Assembly: GCA_018136815.1 (NCBI GenBank)
Contig: CM030937.1
Span: 1-64,000 of the forward strand
DNA length: 64,000 bases
From: Isochrysis galbana
Taxonomy: Eukaryota; Haptophyta; Isochrysidales; Isochrysidaceae
Reading direction: 5' to 3'
The notes below the pieces were generated by a model, which did no database searches, was not told where the DNA came from, and worked only from the letters and a program-made list of their open reading frames with translations. Positions 42,526-54,505 of this stretch are shown piece by piece. A program made the translations under genes and the position numbers. The stretch's first letter is position 1. The number at the start of each line of letters is the position of its first letter.

Positions 42526-45500
42526 GAAACTATTGTTATAGTTTCAGCGATGGAGCGCGCGCCGACCGCTCCCCTCTCCCAGCCCCCCGCCGTCACGACG
42601 CCCCAACGGGGCCGCCCCAAGCCGCCGGAGCCAAAGCGCTCGCAGGCCTCCGCACCGCCCGACAACGACGTCGAGATGGCGCCGCCGTCTTCGCCTCCCA
42701 GGCAGCCACAGAAGCAGGGAACAGGCAAAGCCCTGTTCCCTGCAGACCATCACAGCCAGAGCCAGGCTCAGAACGCCAACGCCGCCGGGCAGCCACCCAC
42801 TCAAGGACTCCCCGTGGGGTGTGGCAGCTCTGCTGCCACCCCCATGGCGGTAACTCCTACCACCTGTGCACCCCTCGGGGGCGGGCACATGACACAACAA
42901 ACAATTCTTGGAGCTTTTGCTCCCTCCAACCAACAACCAAACCCCACACCAAAATCCTATGCGCAAGCCGCTCACGGACACAAGGGGAAGGAACCCCACA
43001 GGCAAGCTCAGAAGCTCAGCAGCCACCAGCCCAGCAGCCACAGCCACAGTCGCGCAAGCGGGCCGACCCACAGTCGGACCCGATGCCGACTCCCAACAAC
43101 AACACCTCATTCGCCTCCCCTCCACCAGAGGAGGAAGAAGAACCCGAAGACACCCCTTTTTTCATTCAGCTAGCTCAGCTAGCTGAGGACAAAAAGGACA
43201 TTAAAAGTGAAGATGTAGCAACATTCATGAAATTCCTACTCTCTAGGCTGGAAGGCCTAGATGCCACGCCAGACGGTATGGATAAGGGCCGAAAGGGCCC
43301 TTGGATTTTTTACGTCGACGACGATGCACACAACCAATTCAAGGCAGCCTACGGCGACAAACTTCAAACGGTGCTCTCGGGAGTCCCGCACGAATTTGGA
43401 GTCACCTATAATAATAATAAAACAACTGAGCGTTAGTACCACTACTCCCACTAGCCCGGTACTATCACGACACCCCTCAGCGCACTTGCCCGCACGCCTT
43501 GAAGTGATGGCACAGACACATACACATATGCATCCCTTCAAATCTCCCCCCTCGCAAACCCCCGGCTCCCATTATAACTCCCCACAAGTTACAATGAGGG
43601 AAAACCCATTGAGGCGGACCGGTCGACGCCGGCCGACTCTCCGGGGAAAAACACCGGGGGGGGGGGGAGGGACCTCTCGTCGTGAAGCAGAACGGCCCTT
43701 ACAGCTCGCGCCGCGAGCAGTCCTCGAAGAAATAAATGACTGCGCCCCCCGATACCTGCCACAGGGACGTCTTGAGCCACTCCCTTCTTCTCGCCCCTCC
43801 TGTCGCCAGCCGCCCCCCTTCGCCCGTTTGCTAACGCAAACGGGGCCCGTTTCTTACCGCACTCCATCGGGGGGGGCGCAAATTCCCCCCTCTCCCTCTC
43901 TCCATTCTCCTCCGCCCCTCTCCCTGCGGCGCGTCGCCATGCGGCGCGCCACGGCCTGCTCTCAGAGGGCCTTTGGGGGCTCCCAGAGGGCCAGCAAGGG
44001 CAGCTCAGGGGGCAGTGGAGGCTGGGGCTCAGCCCCTGGCCCCCCCTGCCTCTCCCACGCTTGCCACGCTGGCCATTGGAGCCTCCCAGTGGCCTCTGTA
44101 TGCCTGGCGACCAGGGGAGGGGGGGGAGTCAGCTCGAGGGCAGGCCCATGCTGGGCGTGGGAGTGCGAGTCTCGGCCCGCGCCCACTAGGGGTCTGGGCC
44201 AGAGTGTTGATTGCCCAGCCCCTGCCAAAGGGCAGGGGCTGGGGTTGATTGTACGGGCCCACCCCGGGGGGTGTCCGCGATGGAGAGAGGGGGGCGCGAG
44301 GCCCCCATTGACCCCCACTTATAAAAGTAGGTTGAATTTGGAGTCACCTACGGCGAGCTAGCCGATTCAGCGCTACGCAAGTCTAGCGCGGTCCGGTCCT
44401 CCCTCAAGGAGGTCGCCACGTACATCGTTTTCCGCATCTTCGACCTAGTTAAGGCGTACAAAACAAAGACTCGACATTTGGCTAGCGCACTCGAGCGTGA
44501 AGGATTCCATGTCCTTAGGGGCAACCAACAACGAGTCAAAACTACGATCGAAGGAATCACGAAAGTCGAGGCGGGTAAGCGCCCGATCTGGCATTTCTAC
44601 GTATACACGGACACGACTGCCCTAGGCCATCGTTTCCCGAGGACCTTTCACGTGACCCTCGATGATGGGGAAAACTTCAATTTGGACTACGCGGTCCGCT
44701 CCTCGGTGGAATGCGTGACACCAGAAGGCGACATTGCCATTCACGGCGCCCCAGGGGGCTGTAAAGGATACGATAAGCCGTGGGCTATATCGTATCTACG
44801 CAAGAATCAAGTTAGTTTTCGCCAATGCACGTGTGAGCAAGACAAAGCGAAAGCGGAGCAACGCAAACGCCAACGCGAAGTGAGCGACGCCATGGACTAC
44901 AGGGCCCTTATTTATGGGCCTTGGAGCGGCGGCACCATGTCGCCGATTCATGGCGGGCGAATGCAAGAACAATCGCATGAAAGGGCGGCAAATCGTCCAA
45001 TGCTCTTCCAGCCACGACATCCCCGGATGTTGGGCAAAGGACCCCGCAACGGGCAAACAACATTGTATGGTAAAATGCAATCTCAAACCAAATAAGGCTT
45101 ATCCAGGATACTGCGTTAACGGAGCTAGTTGCCTGTACCGTCATGGTGAATAATAATGATCTAAGGATTGCAACATACAATTTGAATGGAGCAAAACATA
45201 AATTAGCATCTACTCTAGCGCAAGCGAGATTAGGAGGAGTCCACATCTTGTATGCGCAAGAATTGCATCATTACACCGATGGAAGGCACTTGAAGGTGCG
45301 AAACTTGGCCCGGTCCCTGGGGTGGGACTGGTTTCAATCTCCCGCAACTAGGGGCGACCCGGGAAGCGGAGTGGCGGTAGCCATTAGAAGAGACAGAAGC
45401 GACGTAGTAGTAGAATCTTGGTATGGAGGCCATAGATTCGGACGTTCAAACCATACTATGGGATAGGTCTCCCCGACTACAAGCGGACGAGTTAGGCTCC

Positions 45501-46145
45501 TCGCAAGAAGGCAGAAAATGGATAACCTTTCCGGCGTACCCGAGAGTAGGGACGAGCGAAGACGGGCCCCTATTGGGGGTCGGACTACTCCCCATGGCCG
45601 AACACACGCGAGCGCTTCAAGCGATATGGATAGTCCGATACCTCAACCCGTCCATGGCGGAATGGAAAACAGTCTTAGATCAATGGTTCAGCCGCACCCC
45701 CTTACTTAGGGCGATCGGCGGTCTTTTCGAAGGTCGACTCGAGGAGCCTCACGGCTAGCATTCGCGGTAATAACACGCTCCCGGCCTTTTGGAAGCATGC
45801 GCTTGAGAATTTTAGACGGATCAATTTCCTTAGGGAAGAAACCACACGGGAAGGAACTCAGGGCTCCCCGATATGGCACGATCTTTCTTTTCCACAAACC
45901 TCCGGCGATTCACTATTCACATAGGTCGAAATGGGAGTCTCTACAGACAGTTATTGTACATAATACCATTGACCCAGGTACGGGGGACATATACACTACA
46001 GAGGAATGCGCGGCTTACTTGCCGGACGGAGAACGTTGGATACGACGGTGCGCAGAGGGAAAAAGTTGACAGGCGCACGCACGGCGTCTCCGCGGGGGGA
46101 CCGATGCACATCGCGCCGTGCCCATGCACGGCGTGCACGATGTGA
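42526..46145 (+). mobile_element. LINE with ORF1 (CCCH finger) and APE-bearing ORF2; RT core deleted
   Basis: The leader gaaactattgttatagtttcagcg precedes ORF1 ATG 42550 (MERAPTAPLSQPPAV). One frame change near 43050-43170 leads to EEEEEPEDTPFFIQLAQLAE and GPWIFYVDDDAHNQFKAAYG. A SINE-like element interrupts ORF1 at 43409-44333. ORF1 resumes in the same frame (GELADSALRKSSAVRSS) and ends in a Cys/His region with YCVNGASCLYRHGE (C-x5-C-x3-H). ORF2 starts near 45143 with an APE endonuclease (LRIATYNLNGAKHKL, LYAQELHHYTDGRH, GSGVAVAIRRD). At about 45466 the sequence jumps to a post-RT C-terminal part (RALQAIWIVRYLNPSMAEW, IYTTEECAAYLPD), so the reverse transcriptase core is deleted. The 3' UTR includes ccgcggggggaccgatgcac. 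The copy cannot move on its own. Confidence 0.8.
43409..44333 (-). mobile_element. SINE-like element, family B, inserted in LINE ORF1 (17-bp TSD)
   Basis: It is flanked by gaatttggagtcaccta on both sides (43392-43408 and 44334-44350). The repeats are perfect and fall inside LINE codons, so removing the insert restores the LINE frame. On its own strand it starts aacctacttttataagtggg and has a GC-rich body related to family A (agctcagggggcag, ggaggctggggct). It ends ggtactaacgctcagttgttttattattatt. That 3' tail matches 24001-24060 rather than family A's tail. It has no coding potential of its own. Confidence 0.9.
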
Positions 46146-46188
46146 TTGCAAGTCATCACAAGTGCTCCGTGCGAAATATCTCTTAAAA

Positions 46189-46935
46189 TTAAACCTTTTA
46201 ATAGTCTCACCGCGCACGCAGCCGTGGACCCTCTACTTTCTACTCACGTAGGAAAACTTTCTACACCCCCACGCTCCCAGCCCTTCTCCCCCCGCCATCA
46301 GGCGGCTCCCCCCGTGCACTACTAGGGGGATTGGGGTGAAGGGCTTAGATATGGTCCGGTGGCCCGCGCCTCCCCCCGGTGATCTGTTCCCTCTCTTCCT
46401 CCTGTGTCTCCGAGTGGGCGGCGACCTCAGTCCCGACTTATCCTGTAAACAGGTGCGGGACTTACCTATTTTTCGGTGGGCGGAGCTCCGCTCCGCCCAC
46501 CCCCTTCTCCGCGCTCTCTCTCCCCTCTCCTGCGGCACGCGCGATGGCGCGCCTGCGGCAGGCCTGCAGCTGCCCATTGGCGACCCTGGAGGCTCATGGA
46601 GGCCAGCTCAGGGGGCAGAGGAGGCTGGGGCTGGGCCCTGGCCTCCCCTGCCTCTCCCTCGCTGGCGCTCCTGAGCCTCAGGGGCCCCCACGCTGCACCT
46701 GTCTGCCTGTCGAACAGGGGGGGAGGAGGGGTTGGAGCAATGGGCTGGCCACGCCGGGCCAGGATGGGCGAATCAGGCGAGCCTGTCAGTGGGAGAGAGG
46801 GTCAGCAGGGCAGTGGCCTCCTGGCAAGCCATCAGGCGTGCCAGGAGGATGGGTGGTTCCTCCCCCATGGCGGGGGAGGAGTGGAGAGAGGGGGGGGCTC
46901 GTGCCCCCCCATGGGCGAGCTAAGTATAAACTTAG
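46189..46935 (-). mobile_element. SINE-like element, family A, copy 3 (16-bp TSD)
   Basis: It is flanked by tgcgaaatatctctta (46170-46185 and 46937-46952) and inserted just beyond the LINE 3' UTR. It looks identical over 747 bases to the element at 36585-37331. Three extra A/T bases at its 3' (minus-strand) tail are consistent with a variable terminal run. Confidence 0.92.
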
Positions 46936-47096
46936 TTGCGAAATATCTCTTAGATGAGTGTTTATGTAGTTGTCGGCCTTAGAGGAGACGCAGGGGAAAA
47001 GCGCTGACACGGCGTCCCCCTCGGGGGGAACATGCACCGCGGGGGGAAGCAGAGAAAAAAAGTTGTTATGCTAGTGCGTACGCTGAAACGGATCCC

Positions 47097-47401
47097 ATGG
47101 TGCAAGTGCACCGAGCAGCTGGCAAACTATACATGGAGAACAAGAAGGCCGTTCTCGCACGCGTCACGGACCTCGCCACCCAAGATCAGCCAAGCGACAT
47201 CGTCGCTTGCCAGCAGAACGACATTGAGGAAGAGGGATGTGAGAAAAAGACGAAGAAGATGAAAACTCAGCCCGCGTAGCTGGGGGTTACCGCGTGTGTT
47301 GAGAGTGGGGGAGCGCAATTAGCTTTGTAATAATAATAATAATGTGGCTACCCAAAAAGAAAACAAGCACTTTAGCTGGCCCTCTTTTGACGGAACGCGA
47401 C
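47097..47401 (+). repeat. C-terminal coding end and right inverted-repeat arm
   Basis: An open frame, YMENKKAVLARVTDLATQDQ, continues to EEGCEKKTKKMKTQPA and stops at 47279. The inverted arm matching 42347-42525 begins at 47247, inside this coding end, and runs to gacggaacgcgac at 47401. A related end occurs at 30095-30265. I read it as the 3' end of the element that the LINE landed in, or of a second retroelement copy lying head to head with the left arm. Confidence 0.55.
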
Positions 47402-47924
47402 TTAACTGTGGACATTCGATCGCTCAATTCGACTGATGTCCCACAATTGACGGAACGACACCTGATTGCAACTCGTCAGATACGCATGGCGAAGTTTTCC
47501 GCAGACGCACGCCGTCACGTGCACCCCCGCGAAGACGCCGTTCCGTCAACTATAGACGTGTAACGAAACTATCTGAAGGTATTATTTTAAGAAAATCAGT
47601 CGAAAGAGGACCAGGTGGTAGCTTTGTACGTTATAATATAGATATAACAATATTACAGTGGACACTCAATACTCAGGTTTCGTGTGCCTTAGTTGATCGG
47701 AGAGGGGAGGAAACTGCGGAGGGCGAGGGGGAAACTGCAGAGGGGGGGGGGGTTGTTGCACTTTATGTTCGATTTTTGTGTGAAGGCTTCTGACGCTTTG
47801 GAGTCTCGACTGAGTCTCATGGCTCATGGGGCATGTTGAAAGAAGAAAAGAAGGCACGCAAAACGGCTCCTCGTGCGGCCTAACGCGCGAACATCATGTG
47901 TTTCGTGACGGCTTTTACAAAACA
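47402..47924. other. No gene seen
   Basis: A spacer carrying a g-run and the phrase ctgtggacattcgat at 47407, which recurs at 48249, suggesting a duplicated flank around the repeat between them. Confidence 0.4.
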
Positions 47925-48082
47925 ATATGATATTCTTACCGCACATGCGGCCATGGTCCCACTGCTTCAACGCAGCAAAACTTTCTACACCCCCACTCCC
48001 TTCGCTCTTAACCCCCCCCCCCCCCCATCTAGCGACTCCCCCCGTGCACTACTAGGGGGATAGGGGTAAAGAGCTTAGATGG
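47925..48082 (-). mobile_element. SINE family A, 5'-truncated copy
   Basis: It contains gatattcttaccgcacatgc, actttctacacccccactcc and ccccccgtgcactactaggg, then aggggtaaagagcttagatg, where it stops. The order and orientation match the tail half of the family A copy at 9716, including that copy's taagaatat tail rather than the tattaaaagg tail of copies 2 and 3. The 5' half is missing, as expected from incomplete reverse transcription. Confidence 0.75.
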
Positions 48083-48526
48083 GTAACAAATATTGATATA
48101 CCGATATTTTATATATTTTCATACGTTGTACTACATTGGCTGTTTTCAAACTCATTATATATTGATGTATATATAACATATACCATATACCGATGTATAC
48201 ATGTATACTGTACTTTGAAACTAGACCTATTTACATAGGAAACAAAACTGTGGACATTCGATGGCTCGCATCGAGTCCGACCCATATTCGACCAAACGCA
48301 GCCTCTTTAGCAAATCTAGCGATCGTTTAAGAAGGTGATGGAAGGGTTAGAGGATCTGAATCGCAACAGCTACTTGGGTCTACTACTAATGCTGCTACGG
48401 CAGAACTCTCTCGCCAGACTCTTGCGGTTTCGCGAGCCTCTTGCTTTTGTATATGGTATTGGCGCTCGACGGATCTTAGCCGATTCCTCTCATATTGACC
48501 ACCGATGTCACCCGACTTCTTCGACT
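48083..48526. other. AT-rich spacer
   Basis: Tata/gata words dominate 48090-48210. No gene is seen. It contains the 3' flank of the large minus-strand gene. Confidence 0.5.
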
Positions 48527-51500
48527 TCAAATGCGTCTCGACTCACTTGACTCGTCCATAGCCGTATTTCTGCCATGGATAGTAGATGCCGCTTTCTCGG
48601 GCTTAGGCAATTCGAAAATGCTACTGCCTCGGCCTAGCACAATGTTTGCAGAGTCGGTTCTGGCCACCATGATTTGTCTAGCGATGGGAGTGGCGGCAGC
48701 AATCGCGCGTATCGTGTGCCGCATGCTGATGCGCCGGTGTTCCTTCATCGGGTATAGAGGTATGGCAAGCGTGTCGTACAATTGGAAAGGGGGCAGGCGT
48801 AGCTCTCTTGGGGTTTGCGCGATGATTTCACGGAAACTCACACCTCCCCGTGTAGGGTCTTGCTCATGGAGCATCACAATGGTTACGTTGAGATTGATGG
48901 CTCGCCGGATAATCCTAGCAAGTTCACCCCGGCTGTCGAGGAAGGTGGTTGTAGTGAGGTAGAGCAGCATAGCAGTTCTTCCAGATGGGCGAGTCGTGTT
49001 GTCCGGCAATGCATTTTCCGCATCGTCAATGATGATACTTCCTGCACCACCCGCTTCTTCAGCGGCAGTCTTGATTTCCGCCGCAGGGCCGTCCGCACCT
49101 TCATTGAATGAAGACACCAACAGGGTGTAAGGCGCCTTAAGAGCGACGAGCGCGATTTCGCCCGGCACACGTAGGCCTTTCGAGAGCTCATGAGGGTGCG
49201 CAGTGTAGTATGGCAAATGGCGGAGCGTGCGCAGGGCCACCAATTTTAGGGATTCCGTCTGGAAGCCCGCGACCCTGATCCAGGGTATCGTTTCCTCAGC
49301 GAAGACGGCGGATATCGCCTCGTGCGGGCCTTGGTAGTCTGGGTAGGAGTCGGGCGCCTCGTCAACGCATGCAAGGCGGCATTCTTCGGTGAACTCGTGG
49401 ACCGAGAGGCCGCCCCTTTCGGCATTTGTCTCGCGGATGACAACGATTGGTTTCCTCAATCGCAGCGCGGTGTAGAGCTCGCGTCTGCAATTTTGTGATC
49501 GAAAATACCCCTGGAAAGGCGAGGACATCAACCAATAGCTCAGGTGAGGAAGTGTGCAGCGGTATTTGGCTTATTACATCTACCATAGTGCCAAAGTGCT
49601 CTGCATCCACCTGCGAAAGAAAGATGACGACAACAGCGGAATTGGTAACATGCTGCTCAAGCTCGCTCAAATCGTCAAGGTCGTCGACGTCCAACCAGAT
49701 GTGAATATCCGGCATCAACAATTTTAGCTGGCGCACAATAGTGTGCGTTTGGTCTTGGCCGGTGCCCCACGCGTGGGAGAAGAAGGCATGGAAGTTGCAC
49801 TTTACTGGCAAGTCAAGGAACGGCTCCTGGCCTGTACTTGCGAGCCGAATAGTGGGAGTGACGGCGGCGGCAACAGCACGGCCAAGGATCACTAGAGCGG
49901 AGGCTACGAGCATCAAAACCGAGAGGACGATCACAAAAACCGTGGTTTGGTAAGTGTCTGTCAGGCCGGTGAATGTATGGCAAGTATCCTTCCACCGGCC
50001 CTCATCGCACAATTTGATTGCGAGGCCGGAGACGAAACAGCAAGTGATCAGCAAATTCGAAGTGCACGCGAGATAAAGATCGTCTGCGCGATTGAAGGGG
50101 CGCGCAAGGGCGAGTGCGGCGAGGTACATGGCAGAAACGATGGAAGCGAGTACCAAGCGAAGTAGCTTGCTTGAGCCGTGTTCAACATCTACAAAGAGAA
50201 TGATTGACGTTAGGAAGAGCTTGCGCAGCATGTCAATCGATTCCCAGTAAAGGAAGCTGCATTGTTCGAGGAGGGTAGGAAGGAGTCAGAGAGCTTCAGC
50301 AAAGAGGACGCGCTGGAAAGGCGTGCCGTGAACACACATGCGCATCGCAAGTCTCCCACCAGCGAGCTGCGAACCTCCGGTCATAGTCGCGCCAAAGGAA
50401 GCGGCACGCCCGAGCGAGCTGAGTGATGCGCTGCTTGCGTACGTACGGTGCGACGCGCAGCGAGAGCCCGAGGAAGGTGGCCGGAATCAGTACAGGCCAC
50501 AGAACAAAAAACCCGATGAAATAGGCGTAGAGGCTAACGAACGTTGAGTCGTTGTCGCTGCATTGCACGGTTAGCTGTGCCAAAAGGTAGGAGCGACGCT
50601 CGCCTGTCACATCGTCGTATCCGAATGATTCGCACTGACGCGCCCTGAATATGGACCGTGACACCGATGGGAGCACAAGGAAGCAGACCAATATGGAGGC
50701 ATAGAGGGAATCGGATATTGCACGTTTGCCTACCCGACGACCAATAGTTGCTATGCGCATAACGACGGCATGCATTCCGATTACGACGAACACGACCAAA
50801 ATTAAGGCGAATGGCCACATTGCGCTGAGCAATAGCCGTTCTTGCATCGTGCCGATGCACGCGCCGGGCATCACAAAGTCAAGCAGATCGACGTTGAGTG
50901 CACTCAGTGCATCCAGCCAACGCGTAAAATCTTGGTGAAGCCTAACACCATAGACGCCTTCCAGTGCATTGGCCACCTGGTAGAATGACACGAGGATCTT
51001 GAACTTGGCCTGCAAGCTCAAACTCGACGAAACGGCAACGATCCGGCGAATAGTCCGGCCGAATCGTTCTATCCGTCTCGACAACAGGTAGGTGATCGCG
51101 ATTAAGACAGCCACTACTACTGCCACGCCAACAAGTACGCCTACGCGCCATACGCCAGGACAGCGCACGCATCGCCGTTCAGCGTTGCTGTAGTAATGAC
51201 CCTCCAGCGCGCATGCCTGACACCGGGGCCCAAAGTGGCCATCCTCACAGTAACGATCCGCAAAATTTGGGGCCTCACCGGGCTCAGCCGAACCTGCGCA
51301 CGTTGAGTTGGAACCGCCGTCCCGTAAGGTGTCGCACCGGTATAGCTCCGAAGAGCGCAACGAGTCACGCCAATAATTCTGTGGGACACCCAACGTTTCC
51401 AAGGTCGTATTCGTTGGGCATCGGGCGTGCGCAGGGCACGGCCGGCAGTATTCAGCTGGACTACTGAATATGTTGGAGCCCTCAAGGTTTGAGCTCAGCA

Positions 51501-54405
51501 GGTAGAAGCCATCTTTGCAGATAGAGCACGTTGTGCTTCCCTCCATACTCGAGAGGGGGTGTGGGCAAGGAACACATTCGCTTTGCCCTATGCTCGCTGC
51601 GTATTCACCGATTGCACAGCGGGTGCAGATGACGCTGCCCGCCGCCGCAGCCGAGCCAGCAGGGCACTCTGCGCACATCGATAGCCCCGCCGTCGGCGCG
51701 AACGTGCCTGCGCCGCATGGCGCAGGTTCAATGCTACCAGCCGTACACGCGTGTCCAATCGGGCAAGTATGACATTCCTCAAGTGCGGTGAGGCCCGAGG
51801 CATTTGAGAAGGTGCCAGGAGGGCAGACAAGAGGTAGACTGGATCCCTCTGGGCAATAATAACCATTTGGACACATATTGGGCTCACTGGTTCCTTCCTT
51901 CGGGCAGAAAAAACCGCGAGGGCATGAGCCAGCGCACACAGCGGTCGTTTGGTACTGTGGATCCGAGGATCCGAGGAGCCCAGCTGCGCACAAGTATGGA
52001 AAGTCCGTGTCGATGGGGAGCATCGGCAGCTGGTAGAGCTGGCGGCCAAGCAATGACGCGTCGGCCTCCCAGTTACATGGCTGCACGAAGCTGTAGGGCT
52101 GGCAATCCCATGATGCCGAACCTGATGTTGTGAGCTCGCAATTGCTCCGGTGGTCGATACAATTTTGTTGCCGGACGGTTCCTTGTGGATACGGGCAGCC
52201 CTCCCGGAAGATCTTGCATACTGCGTTGGGCAACCAGTGTCCAGGTGGCGCGGGGAGGATGTAACTAAGCGCTCCTCCACTCACATAGACGGCGCGACCT
52301 ATGGGAGCACTATTATCTCGCATGAAGGTCCCTTGCCCCATGCGCAGCGAGCCGCCTGACGAGTAGATCGCCCCGCCGCTCTGATAAATGGGCAGGCATG
52401 AGGGGAGGGGGGGGGGAGGTGAGTCGGAGAGGTAAGTGGCGGGGGTGGTCGGCAAGCCGGAGGTCGAGGTTAGTAACCTTCTGCCTTCGTTTGGCCCGAG
52501 ATTGCGGGGAACAGGTGCTGAGAGGCGGGTGAGATCGACATTGAAGCCGCGCCAATGGGCCTTGCCCGCTTACCCTTCCCGCTGAGCAGTGTGTGAAAGA
52601 GGTGTTGGTGACCTCAGCCTCGCCACTGCTGAGGCGGAGCGCTCCTCCATCAAGATCCACATTGCAGTTCAGGATCATGGTGTCGCGAATGACTGCATAT
52701 CCGCCCGAAATGTCGGCAACCCCAGCAGACATTCCTCCGCAGTCGCTTATAAGTGAGCCAAGAAGTGTGGCTCTTCCCCCCGCCGCCTCGAGGACAGCGC
52801 CCGAAATGGCGGCGTTGCACGTAGAGACTGCGACGTTCGACAGGGTGGCGTCGCCGCCGTCGACGTACAGTACGCCTCCTTCCGAGGCAACGCAGTCATA
52901 GAAGGTCGCGTTGTGCACAAGTACTGTGCCGCCCTTCACGAAGAGAGCGCCACCAGAAGCAGAGGCCTCAGTGGACATGAAGGAGACATCCTTCATTGTA
53001 AGGTGCCCCGATGCCACGTAAGCGGCCCCGCCCTCCGCCTTGGCTGCCTCCCCGCCGCCTAGGCTGCGGCAGTCAATGAATTGAGATCGTGACACGTTCA
53101 CACGACCACCATCGAGTCTGATTGCTCCACCCGACCTGGCCCGGCAACCGGAAATGTGGCACTCGTCCATTTCCACACTAGCATTTGCCCAAACCCTTAG
53201 AGCGCCGCCCACATCCGAGCTGGCACCGCCAACTAGTAAAACGAGGCGGAGGCGTAGATGACAACCATCGGAAATGCTGAAAAGACGCGAGCGTCCCTCT
53301 CCATCGATGGTGGCCCCGCCAAAGCTCGATCGAATCGTAATGTCTGTCTCGTTTGAGCATGCTAGCGGTGTGCCGCCGAGCGCAAAGCGTGCGCCCGGCG
53401 GGAGATGGATGGACATGGGAACACGGGCTGCGGATGCGGCGTCGATGAGGGCGCGTAACTCGTCCACAGACATAGCTGTCACCTCTCCCGGCATTCTAGG
53501 CGGCAACGGCGGTAAGGGTGGTGGGCGCTTGGGCGGCAATGATGGCGGCAGCGCTGGCGGTGAGGGAGGCAAGGGCGGGATTGGGGGTGACAAAGGCGGC
53601 CGTCCAGCCCAGCACAGCTCCCAGCCCGGCCTGTTCAGGCTCGAATCTGAGTACCACGTGATTGTCCCGTCGGTGGGCACCACACCCTCGGGAGCGTCAC
53701 TGCCGCAGAAGCGCTTCCCATTAATGAGAAGGTAGTCAAAAATGCACGGTTCTGCGCTCTCATAGTCGTTGAACGTTCCCGGTGACTCCACCAAAAAGTA
53801 TATCACCTGAAGCGGCTCCATTGGCACATTGACGATCTTGCACCGCTCGCTGTCACCATAGTTGGAGTGCGGGTAGCCCGAGCTAGCGATACAGCTCCCA
53901 CCATTTGTGATCTTGCAAGGACCCTCGGCAGCTGCTGGTGCGGTCGGCGGCGGAAGCGGTGGTGCCGGTGGTTCAGGCGGCCGCGGCGGAGAGGGGGGCA
54001 AGAACGGTGGCGTAGGAGGACCGGGCGGTGGATAGGGCACAGGAGGCGGCAAGGGGGGCGGGGAGGGCGCGGATGCCCAGCACAGCTCCCAGCCCATGCG
54101 TGTCTCGCTGTAGTCTGAACTCCACCTAATGACGCCGTCTTCAACGATGACTGCGTCCGGCCCAACACGACCGCAGTACCTTTGGCCATTGACAATGAGG
54201 GCATCATAATCACAGTCATCATTGTACTCGACGTGGAATGAGACCACTTGGAGCGGCACCGACGGGATATAGCTGATGGTGCACGCCTCGTCATCTTCGT
54301 AGTTGTCAGGGTAACCCGAGCTCGAAGCACAGCGACCACCCTGGGTGAGCAAGCAAGGGCCTTCAATGGTGACTGGAGGGACTGGCGGCGATGGCGGGAC
54401 CGGCG
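48527..54405 (-). CDS. Giant CUB / beta-helix / Cys-rich / multi-TM / TIR receptor-like protein (5' partial)
   Basis: Exons on the minus strand are >54405-52574, 52380-50336, 50256-49611 and 49510-48527. The introns are 193, 79 and 100 bp and all phases agree. About 1830 residues are visible; the 5' end is lost in the gap. Order: two CUB domains (RCASSSGYPDNYEDDEACTI, YDALIVNGQRYCG, SDYSETRMGWELCWA; second GSCIASSGYPHSNYGDSERC) joined by Pro-rich linkers. Next is a right-handed beta-helix/PMP-like region with GGAIRLDGG, GGALFVKGG and GGVLYVDGG turns. Cys-rich GCC2/GCC3-type repeats follow (CPPGTFSNASGLTALEEC, CAECPAGSAAAAGSVIC). About eight membrane helices come next (VLVGVAVVVAVLIAITYLL, ALILVVFVVIGMHAVV and others). 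Then a cytosolic TIR domain: FHAFFSHAWGTGQDQTH, IHIWLDVDDLDDLSELE, VVIFLSQGYFRSQNCRREL. A second TIR-like unit ends the protein. I infer a surface receptor signalling through TIR. Confidence 0.85.
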
Positions 54406-54505
54406 NNNNNNNNNNNNNNNNNNNNNNNNNNNNNNNNNNNNNNNNNNNNNNNNNNNNNNNNNNNNNNNNNNNNNNNNNNNNNNNNNNNNNNNNNNNNNNN
54501 NNNNN
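54406..54505. other. Assembly gap (100 N) inside the receptor gene
   Basis: It truncates the 5' end of the large receptor-like gene and one copy of a 552-bp repeat, so the true distance between them is unknown. Confidence 0.99.

Noticed and set aside
46006-46251. Small plus-strand Arg-rich frame at the LINE 3' end
   Set aside because: It crosses the LINE 3' UTR and the SINE target-site duplication; no independent evidence.
52313-52573. Continuation of the receptor frame into a basic tail (QCRSHPPLSTCSPQ)
   Set aside because: It reads through the 193-bp intron. Splicing at 52573/52381 restores a beta-helix GGAIYSSGG repeat, which is far more consistent.
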